This document shows positions 30,570-38,753 of a DNA stretch of 38,753 bases, in pieces. Source of the stretch: a virus; IMG/VR virus record IMGVR_UViG_3300033156_000808, positions 1 through 38,753 of that record; one strand, 5' to 3'. The notes under the pieces are model-generated. The model was not told where the DNA came from. It was given only the letters and a program-made list of their open reading frames with translations, and made no database searches. Within the stretch, counting starts at the first letter, position 1. Every line of letters starts with the position of its first letter. A program made the position numbers and the translations under genes.

Positions 30570-32345
30570 ATGCCACAAATAATTATTCCAGAAGGAGCAA
30601 CTCTTTCAGAGCTTGCTTCAAAATACAATACAACAATAGAAGAGTTGATGAAACTCAATCCTTCTATTACTGATCCGGATGTGATTAAAGCGGGAGCGGG
30701 ATTGATTGTTCCTCAGGCACCAGCACCAACCAGAGCTGAGGAAAGTGTTTCAGATACAGAAGAAGAAGTGGCAAAAGAAGTGACGGTAATTGGAGGAGAT
30801 GAAGCCAGAAATCAAATAGAAGAAGATAAAAAAAAGCTGGCTACTTTAAGTAGCGGCGAGCCAGTTTATGAATATTCTCAGTTAAGAGAAGGAGCAACCA
30901 GAAAAACGCCCTCGGGAGAAACGGAATATTTTAGTGTGAAATATGGATGGTTGCCGGAGGAAAAATATAAAGGAATGAAAGAGTATATTCTGAGCCGAGA
31001 AGAGAAAGAAGTATTGGGAGAGGAAGAAGAGGAAGAAGAACCGCCAGAAATTTCCGCTTTAAAAGACCAAATTAACGATTTGAATAACGATCTAAATGAT
31101 ACAATGGGGAAATTGGATGACCTTCGGACTTCTATTGAAGACGGGACAAAAAACCTGATTGACAGCATTAGAAAAATGTATGACCAGAAACGAAAGATGT
31201 TGCAAGATGCTAACCAAAGAATTTTAGCCAGTGTTAAAAAATTGGGGATAAGAATGGGAACAGCCCGCTATGCTCCCTTAATTCAAACGGGAATAATTTC
31301 AGCCGAAGAAAAAGCGGGAATATCAAGGTTGGCGGAATTGGACGCCGAAGAATCAAGACTGATAGCCGACGCTCAATTGGCTTTAAATAGCCAGCAATAC
31401 GATATTTTGCACGAGAAAATTCTTGCAATTCAAAAAAGGCGGGATGAAAAAACGGAAGAATTAAAAGAATTAATGGAATCTATCAGGAAAAAGAACGAGG
31501 AACTTGAGGAACAAAAAGAAAAAGTAAGCAGGCAGGGGATGATAATAAATCTTTATGAGCAGGGAGTAACTGATCCAAATGACATTTTCAATATGCTGAA
31601 TTTTGATGCTGAAAGAAACCAAATAAGAAATGTTGAAATGGGAGAGATAACCGATGTTATAGAAGCAATAGAAGAAAAAGAAGAAAAAGAAACGCAAGTA
31701 GTGGAAATTATGAAAAATGGCGAACCGCACAAAGTTTTAATAAACAAAAAAACTGGAGAAGAAATTGCTGATCTCGGCGAGGGAGAAGTTGATACTCAAG
31801 TCATAGAAGTAGGCGGAAGGAAAGTGCTTATCAATAAAGCAACTGGGGAAATCATAAAAGAGTTAGGAGAAACAACTGAAACTGCTGATTGGAATTGGGC
31901 CAGAGAACTGATAGATCTTAATCCCGACGCTTCGTATATAGAGTTATACAATGCCATAAGAGAAAACACTAAATTGGAAGTAAGCGATGTGAAATCTTTG
32001 TTAGAAGAAGCGGGGAAAGAACCAGAAAAAGAGGCGGAAGTTTATTTATCGGACAAACAACTGAGAGAGATAGCAATGAGTTTATTGATTAGCTATGGAA
32101 ACAAAGAAGATACCATTAGAGCAATTGAGCATGGGGTGATAAACTTGAATAAGAAAATGGTAGATATTTCACCCGAGCAACAAGAAAAAATTAAGAACAT
32201 CATAGAAACTGATGAAACAGTTAGGCAGATTGCGGAAAATCCGACGGAATATCATATCGATAAAGACGAAAAAGGAAACATTACCAAAATAGTAAGAGAA
32301 AGAAAATGGATGCCAGATGAAAAAATTTATGATTTTACAGAATAA
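30570..32345 (+). CDS. LysM-domain coiled-coil virion protein
   Basis: 591 residues. A LysM-like domain at residues 4-49 (PEGATLSELASKYNTTIEEL, then GAGLIVPQ) should bind peptidoglycan. A long helical coiled coil follows (about 155-345: LKDQINDLNNDLNDTMGKLD). Two related short repeats occur (PHKVLINKKTGEEIADLGEG and GRKVLINKATGEIIKELGET). The C-terminal region is helical. It may be an ejected or tail protein that spans the envelope during entry. Confidence 0.6.
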   Translation: MPQIIIPEGATLSELASKYNTTIEELMKLNPSITDPDVIKAGAGLIVPQAPAPTRAEESVSDTEEEVAKEVTVIGGDEARNQIEEDKKKLATLSSGEPVYEYSQLREGATRKTPSGETEYFSVKYGWLPEEKYKGMKEYILSREEKEVLGEEEEEEEPPEISALKDQINDLNNDLNDTMGKLDDLRTSIEDGTKNLIDSIRKMYDQKRKMLQDANQRILASVKKLGIRMGTARYAPLIQTGIISAEEKAGISRLAELDAEESRLIADAQLALNSQQYDILHEKILAIQKRRDEKTEELKELMESIRKKNEELEEQKEKVSRQGMIINLYEQGVTDPNDIFNMLNFDAERNQIRNVEMGEITDVIEAIEEKEEKETQVVEIMKNGEPHKVLINKKTGEEIADLGEGEVDTQVIEVGGRKVLINKATGEIIKELGETTETADWNWARELIDLNPDASYIELYNAIRENTKLEVSDVKSLLEEAGKEPEKEAEVYLSDKQLREIAMSLLISYGNKEDTIRAIEHGVINLNKKMVDISPEQQEKIKNIIETDETVRQIAENPTEYHIDKDEKGNITKIVRERKWMPDEKIYDFTE

Positions 32346-32351
32346 AAAATT

Positions 32352-35300
32352 ATGGCGTTAATATTTCCAGACCAGAAAAAAACATATACTCCGCCCAGAA
32401 TACAACTATCGAAACTTTTTGAAAAAGAAGAAAGGGAAATTTTTCCATTCGAGATGAAAGAAACCACTAAAACCACCACACCGAAGTTGATTTTACCAGA
32501 AAGGAAGCTCACAAAAGAAAAAACTATGGAATTTCCTTTAACTCCGATTGGAGAAGTCTGGATGAAAACTCTTCCCGAAGCGCCCGGCACTTATGTGAAA
32601 GTTCCCTTTATGCAAAAAGAATTTAGCGTTCCCCAAAATATGATTGGCGAGATTACAAAATGGGGGGTAGAATTGCCAGAGAAAGTAACAGTTAGCCTAC
32701 AAGAACTGCCCTATATAATCAAGAATAAAAAAGTGCCAGAATATGAAGCGAAAGCTTACCGAATTCCGAGCTATGCTGAAGATACAGAATTAACCATCGC
32801 TAATTTAAAAAAACTTGGATATTCAGATAAAGAAGCCATAACTATTGGGATTTTACAAAACGCTTCTTCGGCAATTTGGGATGTGGCAATTGTATCAGAT
32901 TTGATAAGATTAGGAGCGATTCATCTTTCAAAAGGAATAACACCAGCACTCGAAGAAAAAATAGCGGCTTGGAAATTGTTGGGAAGACCAAAAACAATGG
33001 GAGAGCTGAAAGTTTATTATAGAAAATTAGCTCATCAATTTCATCCAGATATAGTGGGGGAGGCTTCCGCTCCAGCGATGAAAGAAATAACAAATGCCTA
33101 CAACATTTTAGAAAAAGGAGGTCTTCCGACAAAAGCTGATTTTATTAAACTACAAATTGGGAAATATACATTTCCTATTATAGAACCCGATACGGCAATT
33201 TTTGTAAAAACACCGGAGGGAATAAAATTGGCGCCAGCCCAAGCAATTATCAGTCCCAGTCCAGGATTAAAAACATTTGGAAGAGAATTGGTTTATCCTC
33301 GCCCTCTGCCGTTCAAACAATTGCCAGGTTTAGTTCCAGTAGAACCTGAGCCTTTCGGATTAAGAGGATTAGAAATTAAAAAAATGAAACCGGTAGGAGG
33401 TAAACCAGAGATTTTGAAAAAAGTAAGAAGAAAGGTTTATTATCGAGGAATAAAACCAGGAGTGAAACCAAATGCAATTAAATCTGGTTATTACTTTACC
33501 AGCAAAATGGCGGAGGCCAGAATATATGGAGCAAGACTAATCTCGGCTAAAATCAAATTAGTTAATCCTCTTTATTCAGAAAATCTGGAAGATTCGGCAA
33601 AACAATTAGGAATTTGGAATGAAAAATTTGAAGAATTATTAGCAAAAGATCCAATAGCGGCCGATAACCTTATTTTTCGAGAAGCAAAGAAACAAGGATA
33701 TGACGCAATAGTCCGGGAAGAGGGTGACTGGGTAATCCCGTTAAAAGAAGAAATTATAAAACCAGTTGAACGACCTAAAAGAATAAGCCGGAAAGAGCAA
33801 ATAATAGAAGAAGAGGCAGAAATGTTGCGAGATTTAGAAGCAGGCAGAAAAGTAGCCGTAATAAGAAAAGAGGAGGGATATACGGCATTAAGCGAACATA
33901 GTCCAGCCTATCAAGCCTTTTATCGAGAATATGGAAGATCGCCAAGATCTTTAAACGACTGGAAAAAGATTGCAGAGAGAGAACTTGAAGCTGGCCGGAG
34001 TGCATTAGGATTAGCGAAAGAATATCAAAAATTGATTCAAAAAGCAGGCGTAGAAAAAGAAATAGATGTGGCCGAATTATTTAAAACAGATGAGAATCTG
34101 GGGAGATTAGCAGAAAAAGCGTTAATAACCGAGCAGGAAAAGAAAGAGTTTTTGAAGAGTCTTTCAGATGAAATAGTGAAAAAGTTAAGGAGATCGAGAC
34201 CTTTAACAGCGGCAGAAACCAGAGCGGTTGCTCGAGCATTTGATGAGTTTTTAAAAACTGGCGGAAGAATGGAAAGAATAATAACCAAGCCCGAAAGAGA
34301 AATTCTCCGATTAAAACTGCGAGCGGAAGAAAGAGGAGCAAGGATGGGGAAAAAAGAAGCAAAAGCAGAAATAAAAGAAAAAGAAGAAGTTAAAAGAGTG
34401 GGAAGCAAAATAGAAGAGCTGGCAAAAAAGATAAACAGAATTGATATAAGTAATTTGCCTTTAGAACAAAAATCTCAAATCCAAGCAATTTTAGAAAACT
34501 TTGATTTAAAGTTCAGATCGGGAAAAACATTAGCAAAAAGAGAAGCGCTGAGAAATTATGTGGAAAGATTAAGACAAGAAGGACAGCCGATTGAAGATAT
34601 CCCCGAGCATGTTTTGGAAGCGGCCGAATCCATTCCTCTTAATGAGCTAACATTAGAGCAAATGCAAATGCTTCACGATGAGATAATGAGATTGGTTCAT
34701 TTGGGACGACTGAAAAATCGATTAATAAAAATTCAAGGCCAAAGAAAAGTTCAGCAAATGGTAGATGAGATTAAAAAACATTTGGCGAAGATTAAACAAC
34801 CGCCACCGCCAAAAGTGATAACCGGCGAAGCTGTTTCTGAATCTTGGTATCAGAAAAGAATGGAGCAAACAAAAGGATTTCTGAATAGAACCTTTCGAGT
34901 GGAAAGAATTTTAATGAAATTAGATGAATATATCGAAGGAGGAAAAATGCAAACAATTTTCTATGAGCCAGTAAACAAAGCGAAAGATGAGAAACTGAAG
35001 GGAATTATGAGAATGCAAGACCAATTTATTGACTTGGTGAAAAGAAACAAAATAGATTTAGGAAAAATATTAACTGATAAAATTGAATTGGCGAAAGATG
35101 TAGTTATTACTCCATCCGAAAGAATTGGTATTTATCTTCACAGCTTAAATCCCGACAATTTAATGCACTTGAAATATGGAAATAATTTCAGCGATGAGCT
35201 TATTCAAAAAGCAATTGAAGGAATGACGAATGATGAAAAAACAATAGCGGAATTCCTTCAAAAATATTTCACCGAAGAAGGACCAGCAATTAGCAAAATT

Positions 35301-36806
35301 AGAACATTAATAGAAGGAAAAAGCTTAGGAATAACCGAGAATTATTTCCCAATTAGACTTCAATGGAAAGCTGATCCAATTATTAACTTTGAACAGGAAT
35401 TGACCAAAGAGGAATCGCAGAGGTTTGCGGCCAAATGGGCTTCTTCTCGAATTGCGAAAGGCTTTTTGAAAGAAAGAAGTCATAAAGCAATGCAACCAGT
35501 AGATCTCGACGCATTATCAATTTTCTGGGATCACTTAGAGAAAGTGGAGCATTACAAAGCATTCGCACCAGTGGTAAGAGATCTTCAATTAATATTGAAG
35601 AATCCGGAGGTAAGAACAGCTGTTCAGTCAGCGGGAGGTCGAGAAGTATATAAAGTATTAGACCAATGGTTAAAACAGGTTGCCGAAACAAATCCTTACA
35701 GACCATTAAGTAGCGGAGATGCGGCCATTCGAACGATGAGAGTAAACGCTGTAACAGCGGTTTTGGGAATAAACTTAACAACCGCCGTTAAACAATTTGC
35801 TTCCTTTTTCAATGGAATAGCGGAAATAGGCGAATTGCCAGCCTTGAAAGGATTATTAGAAGCAATGGTGCATAACAAAGAAATAATGCAGTTAATGAAA
35901 GAATATTCGCCTCAAATTTATAAGAGAAGTTTTGAAAGGGAAGTAGCAGAAGCGAAAGTAATAAAAGAGCTGGAAAAAAGAATGTTAAACAAATTGTCAA
36001 AAAGAGAAATATTTATGATCTTAACCACGACAATAGACCGGATAACAGTAAATGCAATATGGAAAGGAGCATTTGATGATTATTTAAAAAGAAACCCAGG
36101 CGAATTAAAAAGAGCGGCTGAATATGCCGAAAGAGCAATTCGAAGAACTCAGCCCTTCTTTGATATAAAGGATTTGGCCGAATATTGGCGATCGGGTGAA
36201 TTTATGAAAACTTTAACAATGTTTACTAATCAGCTTAACCAAAACTGGAATTATTACTGGCATGATATCTGGGGGAAATTTAGCAAAAAAAGAATTCCAT
36301 TTACCGAAGTTGTGAGAAAAACAATTGAAGCGTTTGTTATCCCAGCTTTAATAATCGCTTGGGCTTCAAATAGTCGACCATCCAAAAATGTAAAGGAATT
36401 TGTGAGAGATGAAATAGCACAAGCATTAGCGGTAATTCCAATTCTGGGAAGTTGGTTAGCAAGCGGCTATAAAGGATTTAGAGGACAAGGAGTGGTTTCC
36501 ACTGAATTGCTATCAACCGCCCAAGAAATAGGATATCGAATTTCAAAAAGTCAATGGGAGAAAGTAGCTATGACAACGCCAGAATTAGTAGGTTATGCTT
36601 ACGGATTACCAGTTGTTCAACCTAAAAGAATTGTTGAAACAATAGTAGATATGGCCAGCGGAGAAACAGATGACTGGTTGCGACTGATTTGGGGGAAATA
36701 TACAAGAGAAAAAGCCAAAACCGAAAAGGCTGAATCAACAATTCCATCATTAGAAGTTCCAGCAGTGGAAATACCAACAATTAATTTACCAAGCATAACT
36801 TATTAA
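32352..36806 (+). CDS. Giant multidomain protein with J-domain and ART-like domain
   Basis: 1,484 residues, the largest gene. A J-domain-like segment around 212-262 has the HPD motif (YRKLAHQFHPDI, HPD at 231-233) needed to stimulate DnaK. A region from 363 (YYRGIKPGVKPNAIKSGYYF then TSKMAEARIYG) to about 465 (GYDAIVREEGDWVIPL) resembles ART-like domains of phage polyvalent proteins. A long helical part follows (650-900). The C-terminal 350 residues have an N-x-x-T-A-V-K-Q-F-A type region and hydrophobic helices (VIPALIIAWAS, ALAVIPILGSWLASGY). It may be packaged and ejected with the DNA. Confidence 0.7.
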   Translation: MALIFPDQKKTYTPPRIQLSKLFEKEEREIFPFEMKETTKTTTPKLILPERKLTKEKTMEFPLTPIGEVWMKTLPEAPGTYVKVPFMQKEFSVPQNMIGEITKWGVELPEKVTVSLQELPYIIKNKKVPEYEAKAYRIPSYAEDTELTIANLKKLGYSDKEAITIGILQNASSAIWDVAIVSDLIRLGAIHLSKGITPALEEKIAAWKLLGRPKTMGELKVYYRKLAHQFHPDIVGEASAPAMKEITNAYNILEKGGLPTKADFIKLQIGKYTFPIIEPDTAIFVKTPEGIKLAPAQAIISPSPGLKTFGRELVYPRPLPFKQLPGLVPVEPEPFGLRGLEIKKMKPVGGKPEILKKVRRKVYYRGIKPGVKPNAIKSGYYFTSKMAEARIYGARLISAKIKLVNPLYSENLEDSAKQLGIWNEKFEELLAKDPIAADNLIFREAKKQGYDAIVREEGDWVIPLKEEIIKPVERPKRISRKEQIIEEEAEMLRDLEAGRKVAVIRKEEGYTALSEHSPAYQAFYREYGRSPRSLNDWKKIAERELEAGRSALGLAKEYQKLIQKAGVEKEIDVAELFKTDENLGRLAEKALITEQEKKEFLKSLSDEIVKKLRRSRPLTAAETRAVARAFDEFLKTGGRMERIITKPEREILRLKLRAEERGARMGKKEAKAEIKEKEEVKRVGSKIEELAKKINRIDISNLPLEQKSQIQAILENFDLKFRSGKTLAKREALRNYVERLRQEGQPIEDIPEHVLEAAESIPLNELTLEQMQMLHDEIMRLVHLGRLKNRLIKIQGQRKVQQMVDEIKKHLAKIKQPPPPKVITGEAVSESWYQKRMEQTKGFLNRTFRVERILMKLDEYIEGGKMQTIFYEPVNKAKDEKLKGIMRMQDQFIDLVKRNKIDLGKILTDKIELAKDVVITPSERIGIYLHSLNPDNLMHLKYGNNFSDELIQKAIEGMTNDEKTIAEFLQKYFTEEGPAISKIRTLIEGKSLGITENYFPIRLQWKADPIINFEQELTKEESQRFAAKWASSRIAKGFLKERSHKAMQPVDLDALSIFWDHLEKVEHYKAFAPVVRDLQLILKNPEVRTAVQSAGGREVYKVLDQWLKQVAETNPYRPLSSGDAAIRTMRVNAVTAVLGINLTTAVKQFASFFNGIAEIGELPALKGLLEAMVHNKEIMQLMKEYSPQIYKRSFEREVAEAKVIKELEKRMLNKLSKREIFMILTTTIDRITVNAIWKGAFDDYLKRNPGELKRAAEYAERAIRRTQPFFDIKDLAEYWRSGEFMKTLTMFTNQLNQNWNYYWHDIWGKFSKKRIPFTEVVRKTIEAFVIPALIIAWASNSRPSKNVKEFVRDEIAQALAVIPILGSWLASGYKGFRGQGVVSTELLSTAQEIGYRISKSQWEKVAMTTPELVGYAYGLPVVQPKRIVETIVDMASGETDDWLRLIWGKYTREKAKTEKAESTIPSLEVPAVEIPTINLPSITY

Positions 36807-36807
36807 T

Positions 36808-37614
36808 ATGCTAACCAAATCAAAAATAAAAGAATACTTAAAGTTTAAAGCCAATCCAGAGTTAGCTTTGTTTCAAGCAATACAGGAGATAAAAGCTGAT
36901 TTGGAAAAGGAAAAAAATGAAATGAAGACAGAATTGCTTAGAAAACTTAAAAGCGCTCTGGAAAACCAAATAGAAAAGCTGAAAGCTGAAAATATAGCTG
37001 GTTTCGGCTCAGTTGAGCGGATAGTAGCTAATGTTCTTAAAGATGTGAAAGGAGAAAAAGGAGATAAAGGAGAAAGAGGTCCGCAAGGAGAAAGAGGTCC
37101 TCAAGGAGAGAGAGGACTTCAAGGTCCAAAAGGCGAAAAAGGAGAAAGAGGACCTATGGGACCGCCGGGACCCGCTGGAAAAGACGGCAGAAACGGCAAA
37201 GACGGAAAAGACGGAAAAACACCAGTTAAAGGAGTAGATTATTTTACCGACAAAGAGATAAAAGAAATAATTAAAACAGTGATTAATTCTTTGGACATAA
37301 AAAAGATTTATAGAGAAATAAAATCTTTACAAGAAGAAATAGAAAAAATGGCTAAAGTTCAAAAATTCGGTCAAAGAACATTGCATCGAGGAGGAATTAG
37401 CTTAATTTTTAACGAATTAATAGGAACGGGGGACGGGTCAACAAAACAATTTAGTTTAGAATATCCACCATATTCTTCTTCCGATTTGGAAGTATGGGTC
37501 GGCGGTGGAAGAGTATTCTTAACAGACGATTATACTCTTTCGGGGAAAATAATAACATTTATAACCGCTCCTCCATCGGGAGCAAAAATAAGAGCAACTT
37601 ATCGCAAAGCATAA
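36808..37614 (+). CDS. Collagen-like fibre protein
   Basis: 268 residues. N-terminal coiled coil (about 20-80), then 19 Gly-X-Y triplets (residues 82-138; for example GEKGDKGERGPQGERGPQGE) typical of phage collagen-like stalks, a second helical part (EIKEIIKTVINSLDIKKIYR), and a C-terminal beta domain (GTGDGSTKQFSLEYPPYSSS). It should trimerise and carry a distal tip. It ends 1 base before the next fibre gene. Confidence 0.85.
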   Translation: MLTKSKIKEYLKFKANPELALFQAIQEIKADLEKEKNEMKTELLRKLKSALENQIEKLKAENIAGFGSVERIVANVLKDVKGEKGDKGERGPQGERGPQGERGLQGPKGEKGERGPMGPPGPAGKDGRNGKDGKDGKTPVKGVDYFTDKEIKEIIKTVINSLDIKKIYREIKSLQEEIEKMAKVQKFGQRTLHRGGISLIFNELIGTGDGSTKQFSLEYPPYSSSDLEVWVGGGRVFLTDDYTLSGKIITFITAPPSGAKIRATYRKA

Positions 37615-37615
37615 T

Positions 37616-38753
37616 ATGAAAAAAAATAAATTTCTCTTATTAACCATTATACTTATAGGATTAATTGGAATAATTTCCAACTACTCAATTTCTTTTACCA
37701 AAAAAGAAATAATGGCGGCAACTGTATGTTATCCGTATCAAGGATGCACTGGTCAAGATACTTCTAATTGGACGGGATATGTTTACATTACTAACGGAAC
37801 TTGGGGAACTACTACGGTTACTGGCGGAGGTTCTCTTTGGACAGACGCTGGCACTTATACTTATTTGACCGACACTTCATCGGATTTGGTTGTGGGCGAT
37901 AACTCAACCTCAACCGCTCCTTTCTGGGTTGATGTTTCCAGCGGGAATTTGGTGATTACGGGAAATTTGAGTTCGGCTGACAGTTTCTTAACTTCAGAAT
38001 CAGACCCAATCTTTATAGCCGCTTCATCGTCTTTGCCAAATCTCCACACTGTGGGAACTATTGGAACCGGCACTTGGCAGGGAACGGCAATAGCCGATGC
38101 TTTTATTGCTTCTTCTACAGAGTATTTAGCTGATAATGATACCCATTTATCTCAAGAAGAGGTAGAAGATTATGTCGGCGGAATGCTGGACGGGACAGAG
38201 ACTCTGATAACTGTGGACTATGTTGACGGTTCGGGGAATATAAACTTTATAGTGAATGACGACTTAAGTCAGTATTCAAACGCTACTTCGGGATTTTTAA
38301 CTTCAGTTGCTTATTCTGATTTAACAGGCTATCCCGCCGATGTAATAACCGCTGGGACTTTAATAGATTGGTCAGCCTCAACAACTCTAAATGTAGATAA
38401 CGATTTACACAATTATAATTGGGGAAATGTTGTAGATGCAGATATTACAGATACTCTTACCTGTTCTACTATTGTAGATGCAGATAAGGGGGATGTGGTT
38501 ATTTCTTCGGGGGTTTGGAATTTAGACACCAATTCAGTGGCAGATAATGAGATAGATTATAGCAATGTAACCCTTTCAGATTTTACAAATGATGCCGATT
38601 ACGCCACCACAGGTTCTACTGTCGCTAAAGCCAATGCTCTGGCTTCCAATCCTTCTAATTGTTCATCGGGTCAAGCTCCTTTGGGAATAGACGCTTCTGG
38701 AAATGTGGAAAGTTGTTTTGATGTCTGGACGGAAGCGGAGAACACGGCGGCTG
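37616..38753 (+). CDS. Tail fibre protein, N-terminal part (continues at base 1)
   Basis: ATG 37616 begins a 793-residue protein that continues through the contig junction to the stop at 1356-1358. The N-terminus MKKNKFLLLTIILIGLIGII is a signal peptide or membrane anchor. Later segments (LHTVGTIGTGTWQGTAIADA, ASNPSNCSSGQAPLGIDASG) are fibre repeats; the last form continues in the first bases of the window. The gene lies 1 base after the collagen-like fibre gene, in the late operon. Confidence 0.85.
   Translation, partial: MKKNKFLLLTIILIGLIGIISNYSISFTKKEIMAATVCYPYQGCTGQDTSNWTGYVYITNGTWGTTTVTGGGSLWTDAGTYTYLTDTSSDLVVGDNSTSTAPFWVDVSSGNLVITGNLSSADSFLTSESDPIFIAASSSLPNLHTVGTIGTGTWQGTAIADAFIASSTEYLADNDTHLSQEEVEDYVGGMLDGTETLITVDYVDGSGNINFIVNDDLSQYSNATSGFLTSVAYSDLTGYPADVITAGTLIDWSASTTLNVDNDLHNYNWGNVVDADITDTLTCSTIVDADKGDVVISSGVWNLDTNSVADNEIDYSNVTLSDFTNDADYATTGSTVAKANALASNPSNCSSGQAPLGIDASGNVESCFDVWTEAENTAA
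38640..38753. repeat. Terminal direct repeat, right copy (circular closure)
   Basis: Identical to 1-114. Remove one copy to obtain the 38,639-bp circular sequence. Confidence 0.95.

Noticed and set aside
32352-36806. Tape measure protein
   Set aside because: The J-domain, ART-like part and mixed domain build do not look like the repetitive helical pattern of tape measures, and no tail tube or sheath genes are present.

Overview
The window is one complete, circularly closed genome of a tailed double-stranded DNA phage. Its last 114 bases (38640-38753) repeat its first 114, so the unit length is 38,639 bp, and one long fibre gene runs across the junction (37616 to 38639, then 1 to 1358). All recognisable genes lie on the plus strand. 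The DNA is AT-rich, the proteins are lysine-rich, and most start codons follow an A-rich run instead of a Shine-Dalgarno sequence. TGA, TAA and TAG are all used as stops, so the standard bacterial code applies. Portal, scaffold and capsid genes are present, but I see no sheath, tail tube or classical tape measure, which suggests a short-tailed (podovirus-like) virion. Fibre and adaptor sequence style, plus SD-poor starts, suggest a host in the Patescibacteria/CPR; this is inference from family resemblance, not proof. No integrase was seen, so a lytic lifestyle is likely.

Layout. Two sigma70-type promoters divide the circle. The first (6721-6749) follows a strong intrinsic terminator (6676-6698) and opens an early/middle region: a small HTH protein, a possible annealing protein, a RecB-like nuclease, an oriC-like cluster of DnaA boxes (8675-8868), a large structured RNA element (9188-9323), a 3D-domain wall hydrolase, a minimal C5 methyltransferase, small zinc-ribbon proteins, a resolvase-like nuclease, GroEL, a ParB-methyltransferase fusion, and the small and large terminase genes. 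The second promoter (19971-19999) opens the late region. It runs through portal, scaffold, decoration, major capsid protein, adaptor, tail and fibre proteins, a 1,484-residue multidomain protein and a collagen-like fibre. It then crosses the contig junction to the adhesin, papain-like protease, holin and amidase genes and ends at the terminator at 6676.

How it works together. The phage has no polymerase, helicase or initiator gene, but it has a DnaA-box cluster next to an AT-only inverted repeat, so it probably uses host DnaA and the host replisome. It brings its own GroEL (no GroES seen) and a J-domain inside the giant late protein, which points to a need for folding capacity. The terminase P-loop is interrupted by an intein with the Ala1 plus Trp/Cys/Thr signature of class 3 inteins. 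A truncated HNH/NUMOD3 endonuclease sits in a partly duplicated papain-like protease gene.

The main new-looking features are the structured intergenic RNAs (9188-9323, 20030-20081, 22638-22825 and smaller ones), the phage-borne origin, the class 3 intein, the chaperone genes and the HNH-associated duplication.
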